A stretch of DNA of 54,987 nucleotides from an uncultured Eubacteriales bacterium (GCA_902801255.1 CADCHO010000017.1:1-54987); one strand, 5' to 3'; shown: positions 1 through 9,303, numbered from the stretch's first letter. Program-made: numbers and translations. Notes: generated from the letters alone by a model not told the origin.

Positions 1-76
1 TCTCGGAACTTTTGCTGATCTCCTCAACTATCATCTGATTATAGTTGCTGTTGTCATTACCGTTTCTGTCAAACAT
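1..76 (-). CDS. Unknown protein, N-terminal 25 residues only
   Basis: The reading frame starts at ATG 76-74 and runs off the left edge of the window. The start is preceded by a purine-rich AAAGGA ribosome-binding site, itself next to a GGAGAG. The visible peptide begins MFDRNGNDNSNYNQMIVEEI and is rich in Asn and Asp. It lies 53 nt downstream of folC on the same strand, so it is probably the next gene of the valS-folC series. Too little is visible to name a family. Confidence 0.5.
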   Translation of the reverse strand, partial: MFDRNGNDNSNYNQMIVEEISKSSE

Positions 77-129
77 ACGCCGATCCTTTCTCTCCTTTTT
101 GAGATAAAACAATAAGGTTAATATATATA

Positions 130-1335
130 TTACAGTGATTTATGATCCTGCAAATACAGACTCCTCAACTCACCGGCAAGATAAATCGAGCCGGTCACAA
201 GCACACACTCATAGTTGCCGTCTTTAGAGATCTCATATGCTTCTGCTGCCGAGTCGCAGACGATGCAGCTTTTGCCGCATGCTGCAAACATCTCTCCCAG
301 ACGCTCCGGATCTTCTGCCCTTCCGTAATCTACGGCAGCCGTTGCGTAGGTGCAGCCCTTCATATTGCCTGTCAATAATTGTATCATACGAGTGTAATTT
401 TTGTCTTTCATACATCCAAAAATCACAAAAATTCTTTTGATCTTATGTCCGCGTACGAAAGCTGTCAGTGTTTCTGTCAGTGCATCTATCGCATCCGGAT
501 TGTGCGCGCCGTCAATTATGAAAAACGGTTCTCCGCTGCCCGCGCTTTCCTCATTCAGGATCTCAAATCTCCCCGGAAGATAAGCATTTGCGAGGCCGAT
601 AGTGACAGCTTCATCTGAGACTTCAATGCCTGCCGCTTTTATCGCTTCAGCAGCCGTTGCCGCATTCCTTATCTGATGCTCGCCCTTCATTGACAGCACC
701 ATTCCCCTGTATTTGTCATATACAGCAGATACGTCAATGAATTCACAGCCCTTTTCTTCGGCTGTCCTTCTGAAGACATTTTTGACGTTAAGATCAGGTG
801 TCTGGGAAACCACAGGGACTCCCGGTTTTATGATGCCGGCCTTCTCGTGAGCTATTTTGAATATGGTGCTTCCAAGTTCGGCGGTGTGATCGAGTCCTAC
901 CTGTGTGATCACGGTAACAAGAGGTCTTTCGAGGGTATTTGTCGAATCCAGCCTGCCTCCCAGCCCGGTCTCGAGCACCACGTAATCAGGGCGCATCTCT
1001 GCAAAGTACAGATAAGCTGCTGCTGTATATACCTCGAACACAGTCGCCTTATCCCCGATTGCCCTCACCCTGTCTTTCAGTTCATCGAAATGAGCCTGAT
1101 CTATCATATGATGAGTGCCGTCCCAAATCTGGACTCTCTCGCATTCGTCTTCAAGATGCGGAGAGGTATACAGGCCGACAGTGAAACCGGCCTCCTCTAA
1201 TATGGAAGCCGTCATCACCGCGGTCGAACCCTTTCCGTTCGTTCCCGCTATATGGATCGCTCTGAAGTCCGCCTCCGGGTTTCCCAGTGCGGACAGCAGT
1301 GCATTCATTCTGTCCAGTCCGTCAAAACTTGCCAT
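130..1335 (-). CDS. folC: Folylpolyglutamate synthase / dihydrofolate synthase
   Basis: Adds glutamate residues to folates with ATP, keeping them in the cell, and in many bacteria also joins glutamate to dihydropteroate. The 401-residue protein has the Mur-ligase-type P-loop GTNGKGST at residues 31-38, the following LYTSPHLE folate-site segment, and the second-domain motif FIIDGAHNPDA. Length is normal for the family. Its ATG lies 1 nt after the valS stop codon, so it is translationally coupled to valS. folD lies three genes upstream in the same series, giving the unit a one-carbon/folate theme. No terminator is visible after it before the next start at 76. Confidence 0.95.
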   Translation of the reverse strand: MASFDGLDRMNALLSALGNPEADFRAIHIAGTNGKGSTAVMTASILEEAGFTVGLYTSPHLEDECERVQIWDGTHHMIDQAHFDELKDRVRAIGDKATVFEVYTAAAYLYFAEMRPDYVVLETGLGGRLDSTNTLERPLVTVITQVGLDHTAELGSTIFKIAHEKAGIIKPGVPVVSQTPDLNVKNVFRRTAEEKGCEFIDVSAVYDKYRGMVLSMKGEHQIRNAATAAEAIKAAGIEVSDEAVTIGLANAYLPGRFEILNEESAGSGEPFFIIDGAHNPDAIDALTETLTAFVRGHKIKRIFVIFGCMKDKNYTRMIQLLTGNMKGCTYATAAVDYGRAEDPERLGEMFAACGKSCIVCDSAAEAYEISKDGNYECVLVTGSIYLAGELRSLYLQDHKSL

Positions 1336-1336
1336 T

Positions 1337-4000
1337 TTATTTCAGTGATTCCAGACGTGCAATGACAGTTGCGAGCATTTCACGATACTTCTCGCCTTTT
1401 GCTCTCTCTTCATCAACCAGCTTCTGAGGTGCTTTGGCAACGAAACCCTGATTTGCAAGCTTTTTCTCTACACGCTGTACTTCGCTCTCAAGCCTTGCTT
1501 TTTCCTTTGTCAGTCTTTCGATCTCGGCATCTCTGTCTACGAGATCATCAAGTTTAACTGCGATCTCAGCACCGTCAATAACTGCTGTCATAACATCTGA
1601 CGGCATTTCGAAGTCAGTTCCCCTGATGTCTATGTCTACGACATTTGCAAGCTTTCTGATACGTTCTGCTACCGCTTCGATGTCTGAGCCGAGCGTATCC
1701 GTCTTTATGATGAGATTGAGCTTCCTTCCCGGTGCAGCATCGGCTTCAGCACGGATATTACGTACAGCCTTGATCACTGCCATAGCTGTCTCGATCCTGC
1801 GTACAGAATCGGAGTAATCCATAGAAGCATCATATACCGGCCATTCAGCCCTTATAAGCATTGCATCGCGGCCTGTCTTATCGCCATCCTGAGGCAGCAC
1901 ACCCCAGATCTCCTCTGTGATGAACGGCATGAACGGATGGAGGAATCTCAGAAGGTCTTTCAGTACTTTTGTAAGTACTGCTCTTGCGACCTTCTTATCC
2001 TCTTCATCGTCGCCATAGAGTCTGCCCTTGACCATCTCGATGTACCAGTCACAGTAAACATCCCAGATGAGCTCATAGACTCTCTGTCCCGCAAGACCCA
2101 GTTCGAATTTATCGAGCATCTCGGTGATGTATTTTGCTCCTTCATTCGTCATCTGAAGGATCCATTTATCCTCGTCCCTGAGATCTGCCTCTTCATATCC
2201 CATAGGCAGCCACTCGCCGGATTCGTCCTGCAGGTTCATTATTGTAAATCTGGAAGCGTTCCAGAGCTTGTTGGCAAAATTACGCGCAGCCTCGATTCTC
2301 TTCGGGATATAACGCGTATCATTTCCCGGGGAGATACCCGTGCAGAGCATGAATCTCAGAGCATCAGCTCCGTACTGATCTATCGATTCAAGCGGATCCA
2401 CGCCGTTTCCGAGAGATTTCGACATCTTACGGCCGAGCTCATCCCTTACCAGCCCATGAACGAAAACATAGTCAAATGGCGCGTCTCCCATGCACTCATA
2501 GCCGGAGAATACCATCCTGACTACCCAGAAGAATATGATGTCATATCCTGTTACCAGAACGCTGTTCGGATAGAAGTAGTCAAGAGATTCGGTCTTTTCA
2601 GGCCAGCCTAATGTTGAGAACGGCCAGAGTGCCGAGCTGAACCATGTGTCGAGCACGTCTTCATCCTGTGTAAAGTGCCTGCATCCGCACTTAGGGCATA
2701 CTTCAGGCATTCCGGCTGCAACTACGATCTCACCGCAATCATCACAGTAGTATGCAGGGATCCTGTGTCCCCACCAGAGCTGTCTCGAAATACACCAGTC
2801 ACGGATCTCATAGAGCCACTTCAGATATACCTTGCTGAATCTTTCAGGAACGAACTTCATACGTCCGGATTCAACAGCTTCGATTGCAGGCTTAGCAAGT
2901 TCTTTCATCTTTACGAACCACTGATCGCTCATCATCGGTTCAACTGCGCTGTGGCATCTGTAGCACTTGCCGACCGGGATCACCATGTCTTCAGTCTTGA
3001 CGAGGAATCCTCCCTCTTCAAGATCTTTTACCCATGCTTTTCTGCACTCGTATCTGTCCATGCCGGCATACTTGCCTGCATATTCGTTCATCGTGGCATC
3101 ATCATTCATGCACGAGATCATCTCGAGATTATGTCTCTGTCCGACTTCGAAGTCGTTAGGGTCGTGCGCAGGAGTGATCTTTACAGCTCCGGTTCCCTTT
3201 TCAGGATCCGGATACTCATCGGCGATAACAGGGATCTCTCTTCCGACTATAGGAAGTATGACAGTCTTGCCAACGAGGTCCTTATATCTTTCATCACTTG
3301 GATGGACTGCGATCGCGATATCTCCGAACATTGTCTCAGGTCTGGATGTAGCTACTGTGATGCCTTCGCCTCCGTCCTTAGCCGGGTATCTGAAGTACCA
3401 GTATTTTCCGTTCTCATCTTCATGCTCAACTTCTGCATCAGACAGTGAGGTCTTACAGCACGGGCACCAGTTGATGAGGCGGTTTCCCTTGTAGATCCAG
3501 CCCTTCTCATATAAATTGATGAAAAATCTTACTACGGCCTTGTTGCATGTCTCGTCCATTGTAAAACGCTCGCGTCTCCAGTCGCAGGAGTCTCCGAGCT
3601 TGCGGCACTGCTTTGTGATGCGTCCGCCGTATTCTTTCTTCCATGCCCATGCGTGCTCAAGGAATTCTTCTCTGGTGAAGTCCCTCTTGTCACGGCCGGT
3701 CTTCTCTCTCAGCTCATTTGCTACCTTGACCTCTGTAGCGATGCTGGCGTGGTCGGATCCCGGAAGCCATAGAGCACTGTATCCCTGCATCCTTTTCCAT
3801 CTTGTCAGAACGTCCTGCAGAGTCTGGTCAAGAGCATGTCCCATGTGGAGCTGACCTGTGATATTCGGAGGCGGCATAACGATCGTGAAAGGTTTTTTAT
3901 CCCTGTCGACCTCTGCATCAAAAGCGCCTTCTGTCTCCCACATCTCATATATGCGGTCCTCAAAATCCTTCGGGTTATAAGTCTTTGCAAGATTCTTCAT
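1337..4000 (-). CDS. valS: Valyl-tRNA synthetase
   Basis: Class I synthetase that charges tRNA-Val in the cytoplasm. The 887-residue length fits. The ATP-site HIGH motif appears as HMGH at residues 52-55 after PPPNITG, and the KMSKS loop is present exactly (GRKMSKSLGN). The inserted editing domain and the C-terminal anticodon-binding region ending in a coiled-coil arm (ERLTKEKARLESEVQRVEKKL) are visible. It starts 17 nt after the small alarmone synthetase gene. No T-box leader is seen directly upstream, so any tRNA-dependent control must act elsewhere in the series. Confidence 0.97.
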   Translation of the reverse strand: MKNLAKTYNPKDFEDRIYEMWETEGAFDAEVDRDKKPFTIVMPPPNITGQLHMGHALDQTLQDVLTRWKRMQGYSALWLPGSDHASIATEVKVANELREKTGRDKRDFTREEFLEHAWAWKKEYGGRITKQCRKLGDSCDWRRERFTMDETCNKAVVRFFINLYEKGWIYKGNRLINWCPCCKTSLSDAEVEHEDENGKYWYFRYPAKDGGEGITVATSRPETMFGDIAIAVHPSDERYKDLVGKTVILPIVGREIPVIADEYPDPEKGTGAVKITPAHDPNDFEVGQRHNLEMISCMNDDATMNEYAGKYAGMDRYECRKAWVKDLEEGGFLVKTEDMVIPVGKCYRCHSAVEPMMSDQWFVKMKELAKPAIEAVESGRMKFVPERFSKVYLKWLYEIRDWCISRQLWWGHRIPAYYCDDCGEIVVAAGMPEVCPKCGCRHFTQDEDVLDTWFSSALWPFSTLGWPEKTESLDYFYPNSVLVTGYDIIFFWVVRMVFSGYECMGDAPFDYVFVHGLVRDELGRKMSKSLGNGVDPLESIDQYGADALRFMLCTGISPGNDTRYIPKRIEAARNFANKLWNASRFTIMNLQDESGEWLPMGYEEADLRDEDKWILQMTNEGAKYITEMLDKFELGLAGQRVYELIWDVYCDWYIEMVKGRLYGDDEEDKKVARAVLTKVLKDLLRFLHPFMPFITEEIWGVLPQDGDKTGRDAMLIRAEWPVYDASMDYSDSVRRIETAMAVIKAVRNIRAEADAAPGRKLNLIIKTDTLGSDIEAVAERIRKLANVVDIDIRGTDFEMPSDVMTAVIDGAEIAVKLDDLVDRDAEIERLTKEKARLESEVQRVEKKLANQGFVAKAPQKLVDEERAKGEKYREMLATVIARLESLK

Positions 4001-4017
4001 TGTTGTTACGTTACTCC

Positions 4018-4719
4018 TTAATAATCGTTGTATTTATTGCCGGTCTTAAGTACTTCATGACGTACTCTCGACATTGTTTCATCCACTTCATGCAGGTTCT
4101 CTGCGCATTCCTTCAATGTGTCTACGATCTCCTGCGCCAGATTGCCCTTATTTTTATATCTGAGCTCGTGCTCGAGGCTCGCCCAGGCATCCATCATGAC
4201 GCTCCTGAACTGTATCTCGACCGGCACCATTTTCCTTTTGTTTACGAGGTATACCGGTACAGCCACAACCACGTGCATGCTGCGGTATCCGCTCTCTTTC
4301 GGATTGTCGCAGTAATCCTTGACCCTAATCATCTCGATATCTTCCTGTGAAAGCAGGAGGCTTGACATGGTCGACAGATCCTCTTCATAGTTGCATACGA
4401 CCCTGATTCCTGCAATATCGAGTATCTCGCGCCTTACCGTATCAAGGTTGTTGAGCGGGTCCTCAATGCCGTACCTCGTAGCCTTTTCTATGATGCTCTC
4501 AAATGTTTTGAGCCTTGAGTGTACGTGATGTATCGGCATGTACGAATGCTTCTTGTCAAAGTCATCTGAGAGAATGTCGAGTCTGGTCTTCAGTTCTTTG
4601 ATGGCTGAGTTGTACAGAAGACTTATCTCGTCGATCGCAGACTGAAGCTCCTCATCAGTGCCCTTAAATCCCGGCATCTTTTCACGTATTCTGTCTGCGT
4701 AATAGTATCTGAAACCCAT
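4018..4719 (-). CDS. Small alarmone synthetase (RelA/SpoT-type (p)ppGpp synthetase)
   Basis: A 233-residue protein made only of a RelA/SpoT synthetase domain; there is no HD hydrolase, TGS or ACT domain, so it matches the single-domain small synthetases (RelQ/YjbM-like). Key segments are IAGIRVVC (about 103-109), the CDNPKESGYRSMH substrate loop (137-149) and EIQFRSVMMDAWASLEHEL (168-186), which carries the conserved Glu-Gln-Arg group. It would transfer pyrophosphate from ATP to GDP or GTP in the cytoplasm. It sits 2 nt after folD and 17 nt before valS, so it is made together with a tRNA synthetase and folate genes. The SD AAAGG is 6 nt before the ATG. The exact subfamily is not certain. Confidence 0.9.
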   Translation of the reverse strand: MGFRYYYADRIREKMPGFKGTDEELQSAIDEISLLYNSAIKELKTRLDILSDDFDKKHSYMPIHHVHSRLKTFESIIEKATRYGIEDPLNNLDTVRREILDIAGIRVVCNYEEDLSTMSSLLLSQEDIEMIRVKDYCDNPKESGYRSMHVVVAVPVYLVNKRKMVPVEIQFRSVMMDAWASLEHELRYKNKGNLAQEIVDTLKECAENLHEVDETMSRVRHEVLKTGNKYNDY

Positions 4720-4721
4720 TT

Positions 4722-5585
4722 CTAACCTTTCTTTGCTGCTTTAATAATGTTACGGAGCAGTATAGCTGTAGTCACTCTTCCTATACCTCCCGGTACCGGT
4801 GTGTAGTCAAGATCGCTGATCTCTCCTTTTTCCATGATCTCTTCTATGTCAAGATCGCCGTGCATCTTTCCGTCTCTGCCGGTCCCGGTACCTACATCGA
4901 GGATCACCTGTCCGTCTCTGAAAAACCTGCTTCCATAGGCCTGAGTGCGTCCCGTTGCAAGGACTACGATGTCAGCATCCCTGCACGCCTTTATCTGATC
5001 TTCTTCAGGGGTGCGGGAGTGGCATACAGTTACAGTGGCATCTGCATTCAGCATCATTATAGCCAGCGGCTTGCCTACTGTAAGGCTTCTGCCAAGTATA
5101 GTTACCCTGCGTCCCGCCGGATCTATGCCGTGATAGCGCATAACCTCCATGCAGGCTTCCGCCGTGCAGGCGAAAAAGGCATCATCCTTGCCCGCGAAGA
5201 GTTCAGCTATCGAGATATCAGTAATGGCATCTACATCTTTGACCGGATTGAGCATCGTGCGAAGCTTTTCGCTGTTGATACCGTCCGGAAGAGGTCTGAG
5301 AAGAATGATGCCATGCACACTTTCATCCTCATTTACGGCCTGCAGCGTTACTTCGATCAGCGTCTGGCCGATATTGCTGGTAAAGTTGATCGCCTGGGTC
5401 TCTATACCATAAGCATTGCTCTGCCTGAGTATCGCATTTTCGTAATACTTCTGGCCGTCATCATCCCCGGCTCTTATCACAGCAAGCTTTGGAACTATGC
5501 CTTCAGCGGCAAAGCTTTTTACTGACTCCCTGATATAGGCATCTATTTCTTTTTTTACTCCATCGCCGGATAGTTCCCTGAACAT
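4722..5585 (-). CDS. folD: FolD-type methylenetetrahydrofolate dehydrogenase/cyclohydrolase, divergent active site
   Basis: The family interconverts methylene-, methenyl- and formyl-tetrahydrofolate. The 287-residue length, the cofactor motif GRSLTVGKP and the C-terminal TPVPGGIGRVTT segment support the call. By gapless eye alignment to E. coli FolD (recalled), Tyr48 matches Tyr50 and Asp119 matches Asp121, but the catalytic Lys54 position is Ile52 and the Gln98 position is Leu96; GVGPMT is also changed to GIGRVT. Lys is needed for cyclohydrolase activity in studied enzymes, so this one may be dehydrogenase-only or have another role. It is followed within 2 nt by the alarmone synthetase gene. 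Confidence 0.85.
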   Translation of the reverse strand: MFRELSGDGVKKEIDAYIRESVKSFAAEGIVPKLAVIRAGDDDGQKYYENAILRQSNAYGIETQAINFTSNIGQTLIEVTLQAVNEDESVHGIILLRPLPDGINSEKLRTMLNPVKDVDAITDISIAELFAGKDDAFFACTAEACMEVMRYHGIDPAGRRVTILGRSLTVGKPLAIMMLNADATVTVCHSRTPEEDQIKACRDADIVVLATGRTQAYGSRFFRDGQVILDVGTGTGRDGKMHGDLDIEEIMEKGEISDLDYTPVPGGIGRVTTAILLRNIIKAAKKG

Positions 5586-5644
5586 TCTGTATATTTATCC
5601 CTTCAATTCAAAAATAGCTGTTATGTAAAGTGTTCTTTACGTTA

Positions 5645-6439
5645 TTATACTGCAGATCTTGCTGACCTGAGTTTCTCTGCCTTATCATGCCTGAAATTGA
5701 CCGTCAGCAGCACTACCAGCGCCACTACGAAAATGATGGTCGACAGCGCAAATAAGCTCGGTCTGATACCTACCTTGACCTCGCTGTAGATAAGCGTTGA
5801 TATCGTATTTATGCCGGCCCCTCTTGTGAAATAAGTGATTATAAAATCATCCACTGACATCGTAAAACTCAGAAGGAATCCGGACATAATTCCCGGTTTG
5901 AGCTCCGGCAGCACTATCTTGCGGAATGCGTATCTCTCTGATGCGCCAAGATCGAGCGCCGCTTCAAACAGTCTGTCCGTGTTTTTGTTCACGCGAGGCC
6001 TGACCGACAGTATCACATATGGTATGCAGAAAGTGGCATGGCTGAACAGTATAGTCATGTATCCGCGCGGTGCCCCCACCATAAGGAAGAACAGCATGAG
6101 AGCGATACCGGTAACAATGTCGGCATTCAGCATCGGAATGTTATTCAGCCCCAGCAGAACATTCTGTGTACGTGGCTTCATGGCTGCCATTCCCAGCACT
6201 GCAAATGTTCCCACAATGGTCGCTATCAGCGCAGCCAGAATGGCGATCGAGAATGTGTTGGCAATAGCTCCCATCATGATCCTGCTTCGGAAGAGTTCCT
6301 GATACCAGCGCAGGCTGAAGCCTCCCCATACCGACATCGACTTTGACTCATTGAATGAAAGCACAATGAGCGCAAATATCGGCAGATACAGGAACAGCAT
6401 AATTATTAAAATGTAGATGCGTCCTAAAGTCTTCTTCAT
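5645..6439 (-). CDS. potC: Spermidine/putrescine ABC transporter permease PotC
   Basis: A 264-residue inner-membrane permease with six predicted hydrophobic segments. The cytoplasmic EAA loop that docks on the ATPase is visible as ALDLGASERYAFRKIVLPEL followed by KPGI. Order potA-potB-potC with close spacing (6 nt after potB) and the start LGRIYILIIMLFLYLPIFALIVLSFNESK-like region are typical of PotC. The expected substrate-binding protein gene potD does not follow; the next gene is folD 59 nt away. The substrate (putrescine, spermidine, or another cation) cannot be settled without PotD. Confidence 0.88.
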   Translation of the reverse strand: MKKTLGRIYILIIMLFLYLPIFALIVLSFNESKSMSVWGGFSLRWYQELFRSRIMMGAIANTFSIAILAALIATIVGTFAVLGMAAMKPRTQNVLLGLNNIPMLNADIVTGIALMLFFLMVGAPRGYMTILFSHATFCIPYVILSVRPRVNKNTDRLFEAALDLGASERYAFRKIVLPELKPGIMSGFLLSFTMSVDDFIITYFTRGAGINTISTLIYSEVKVGIRPSLFALSTIIFVVALVVLLTVNFRHDKAEKLRSARSAV

Positions 6440-6445
6440 TATTCT

Positions 6446-7261
6446 CTAAATAAGATTGGCACCGCCGGTTTTGTCAAACTTCTGAAGCATAAGCATGCTC
6501 AGGATGATGAATACCATCATTACCAGCGACAGGCCCGAGCCGAGATACCAGTTTGAATTGACCGTAAACTCCTGCTCGATTATGTTTCCTATAAGATTTA
6601 TTTTTCCTCCGCCCAGCATGTTCGAGATAACGAAGGTCGTCAGTGCAGGTATGAATACCATGGTGATGCCGCTGACTATTCCCGGTACTGAAAGCGGTAA
6701 TATGACTTTTGTATAAACCTTGCCTTTTGTAGCGCCAAGATCGTATGCAGCCTCTATAAGGTGATTGTCTATCTTGGACACAGTGTTATATATCGGAAGT
6801 ATCATGAACGGCAAAAAGTCATATACCATGCCGAGCACGATTGCTCCCGGCGTATTCATCATCTCCTGACGCGGAAGTCCTATCGCTGTAATGAGCGCGT
6901 TTATCACACCCTGTCTTTCGAGCAGAACCTGCCATGCCATCGTACGCAGCAGGAAGTTCATCCACATAGGTAAAATGATTACAAATATCAGGAATCCCTG
7001 TTTGCCGTACTTGCTCTCCCTGAGGATCATAGCCATAGGATATGCAAGCAGAAGACATATAACGGTGCTTATGAAGGCAAGCAAAAGCGACAGGCCAAGC
7101 GCCTGCAGGTGATCGCCCCTGAACATTGCCATGACGTTATCAAAAGTAAAGTTCCCCTCTCTGTTCGTAAAGCCATAAAACGCAATAGAAGCGAGCGGGA
7201 TTATGGTCCCGGCGATTATCCATATTATGAACGGAATTGAATATGATTTCTTTGCTATCAT
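6446..7261 (-). CDS. potB: Spermidine/putrescine ABC transporter permease PotB
   Basis: A 271-residue membrane permease, partner of PotC. Hydrophobic segments are spread over the whole length and the EAA loop reads AAYDLGATKGKVYTKVILPL, then SVPGI. The start codon overlaps the potA stop codon (ATGA, 7261-7258), showing translational coupling inside the transporter unit. Family membership comes from the loop sequence and from the neighbouring PotA-type ATPase. Confidence 0.88.
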   Translation of the reverse strand: MIAKKSYSIPFIIWIIAGTIIPLASIAFYGFTNREGNFTFDNVMAMFRGDHLQALGLSLLLAFISTVICLLLAYPMAMILRESKYGKQGFLIFVIILPMWMNFLLRTMAWQVLLERQGVINALITAIGLPRQEMMNTPGAIVLGMVYDFLPFMILPIYNTVSKIDNHLIEAAYDLGATKGKVYTKVILPLSVPGIVSGITMVFIPALTTFVISNMLGGGKINLIGNIIEQEFTVNSNWYLGSGLSLVMMVFIILSMLMLQKFDKTGGANLI

Positions 7262-8343
7262 AGATCTAGTTCTATAGCGTGTTCTGCCTCACTCTTAGGC
7301 TTGTGCATTATCTGTATGTTCTCAGGATCGACATACATGCCGATCTTCTCTCCTACATCGTGCTGGTCATAGTTCTGCAGCAGCCATTCCACCTTGCCGT
7401 GCTCGCTCTGCACCAGCATTTCATAGTGCACGCCTATAAAGAGCTTTGAAACGATGGTCCCGTTCCAGAGTCCTTCTCCATATGGCACTATGTCGATATC
7501 TTCAGGCCTTATAACCACATCGACTCTGCGCCTAGGAGGGAATCCTTCCTTAGTTCCGTCGATGCATGGGTAATCGACACCGTCAATGCGTACGACTTTC
7601 TCATCCACCATCTGGCCTGAAAGTATGTTGCTGTCGCCTATAAAGTCAGCGACGAAGGCATTTACCGGTTCATCATAGATCTGCTGAGGAGTGCCCTCCT
7701 GCTGTATGTAACCCTCATTCATTACCACGACCTTATCAGACATCGTAAGCGCCTCTTCCTGATCGTGTGTAATATAGATGAATGTGATGCCGAGTTCCTT
7801 TTTAAGGCGCACCAACTCGTACTCCATCTCCTGACGGAGCTTAAGATCCAGTGCACCCAAAGGCTCATCGAGAAGCAATACTCTCGGTTCATTGACAATA
7901 GCTCTTGCCATCGCGATCCTCTGCTGCTGACCGCCCGAGAGCTGGTCTATGCGCCTGTTTTCAAAGCCTTTGAGGTTCACGAGCTTGAGAGCATTCGCAA
8001 CTTTTTTCTTTATCTCGGCCTCAGGCCTGTTTTTTACCCTAAGACTGAAAGCGATGTTCTCACCCACTGTCATGTGCGGGAACAGCGCGTAATTCTGGAA
8101 CACTGTATTGACCGGGCGCTGGTTTGCCGGAAGATCCGTGATATCCTTGCCCTCAAAATACACCCTTCCTTCGTCAGGCTTCTCAAAGCCGGCGATTATG
8201 CGGAGAGTCGTCGTTTTTCCGCAGCCCGAAGGCCCCAGCAGTGTGACGAATTCATTTTCGTCTACGCTGAGATCGATACCGTTCAGAACTACTGTATCGT
8301 CAAAACTCTTTACTATTCCTTCAAGTCTAATCAGTTCTCCCAA
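7258..8343 (-). CDS. potA: Spermidine/putrescine ABC transporter ATPase PotA
   Basis: A 361-residue ABC ATPase that powers import through PotBC. Walker A GPSGCGKTT lies at residues 37-45, the Q-loop after VNTVFQNYALF, the signature LSGGQQQR near residue 137, and Walker B VLLLDEPLGALD. The C-terminal third is a regulatory TOBE-type domain (VVIRPEDIDI). The start codon is TTG at 8343, preceded by GAAAGGG at a spacing of about 8 nt; no ATG in frame fits better. It begins 41 nt after the mrp stop codon. Confidence 0.92.
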   Translation of the reverse strand: MGELIRLEGIVKSFDDTVVLNGIDLSVDENEFVTLLGPSGCGKTTTLRIIAGFEKPDEGRVYFEGKDITDLPANQRPVNTVFQNYALFPHMTVGENIAFSLRVKNRPEAEIKKKVANALKLVNLKGFENRRIDQLSGGQQQRIAMARAIVNEPRVLLLDEPLGALDLKLRQEMEYELVRLKKELGITFIYITHDQEEALTMSDKVVVMNEGYIQQEGTPQQIYDEPVNAFVADFIGDSNILSGQMVDEKVVRIDGVDYPCIDGTKEGFPPRRRVDVVIRPEDIDIVPYGEGLWNGTIVSKLFIGVHYEMLVQSEHGKVEWLLQNYDQHDVGEKIGMYVDPENIQIMHKPKSEAEHAIELDL

Positions 8344-8384
8344 TGAAGTTTCCCTTTCTTTAAGAAAACGTGTGTCAGCTTATA

Positions 8385-9281
8385 CTATTCTGCTTTGAGG
8401 CCGAGTTCGTCGAGTACTCCGAGTATGGATTCCATCTGAGTGCCCTCGTTGAATTCGATTTTTCCCATATCCGCTTCCTGTGAAAGGATCGGATCTATCG
8501 GGAGCTGTTCAAGAAGCTTGATCCCGTATTCGGCAGCTACTGCTTTGGCCTGGCTAGGTCCGAACATCTCGATCTTCCGTCCGCAGTCAGGGCAGGTAAT
8601 ATAGCTCATATTCTCAACAAGTCCGAGAACAGGGATGTTCATCAGATTTGCCATTTTGACTGCTTTTCCGACTATCATGGATACGAGATCCTGAGGCGAT
8701 GTGACAACGATGATGCCGTCGATAGGGATCGACTGGAATACTGTCAGAGGCACGTCGCCTGTCCCAGGAGGCATGTCTATGAAGAGAACGTCAAGATCTC
8801 CCCAATACACTTCTGTCCAGAACTGCTCTACAACTCCGCCGATAACAGGGCCTCTCCATACTACAGGGTCAGTCTCGTTCTCAACAAGCAGGTTGATGGA
8901 CATCAGCTTGATATTCATCGGTGTTTCTTCCGGAAGGATACCGTAATCGCTTCCGTAAGCTTTTGTATGCACTCCGAACATCTTTGGGATCGAAGGTCCT
9001 GTGATATCCGCATCCATGATGCCTGTCCTGAATCCGTCCCTGGTAGCAGCGAGTGCCGAAAGAGCTGTAACCATCGACTTTCCGACTCCGCCCTTGCCCG
9101 AAACTACACCTATCACCTTTTTGACAGAGCTGTATGGATTGAGCTGTGCTTTCTGGATACCGCCTTCTCTTGATGCGCAGTCTGCACCGCAGGTGCTGCA
9201 GTCATGTGTGCAGTCCTCCGGAGCTGCTCCGCCTTCATGTCCGCCCTCATGCATGCAAAAGTTTCTGTACTTGTTGATCAT
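8385..9281 (-). CDS. Mrp/NBP35-type iron-sulfur cluster carrier ATPase
   Basis: A 298-residue ParA-like P-loop protein that in this family holds and delivers Fe-S clusters. The deviant Walker A SGKGGVGKS is at residues 61-69 and a C-terminal CPDCGRK CxxC pair is present, which in Mrp/ApbC proteins binds the bridging cluster. The N-terminus has an extra Cys set (C9, C24, C28, C31, C35), resembling the N-terminal cluster site of Nbp35. A longer frame begins upstream, but ATG 9281 is chosen because GGAGG stands 6 nt before it. It lies 22 nt after the lipoprotein gene. Confidence 0.9.
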   Translation of the reverse strand: MINKYRNFCMHEGGHEGGAAPEDCTHDCSTCGADCASREGGIQKAQLNPYSSVKKVIGVVSGKGGVGKSMVTALSALAATRDGFRTGIMDADITGPSIPKMFGVHTKAYGSDYGILPEETPMNIKLMSINLLVENETDPVVWRGPVIGGVVEQFWTEVYWGDLDVLFIDMPPGTGDVPLTVFQSIPIDGIIVVTSPQDLVSMIVGKAVKMANLMNIPVLGLVENMSYITCPDCGRKIEMFGPSQAKAVAAEYGIKLLEQLPIDPILSQEADMGKIEFNEGTQMESILGVLDELGLKAE

Positions 9282-9303
9282 TTCATTCCTCCAAAATGTT
9301 TTT

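Noticed and set aside
1937-3494. Several 175-257-codon plus-strand frames across valS
   Set aside because: Antisense shadows of valS, which is confirmed by HIGH and KMSKS motifs.
4001-4017. T-box leader before valS
   Set aside because: Only 17 nt separate it from the preceding gene and no T-box core or stem is present.
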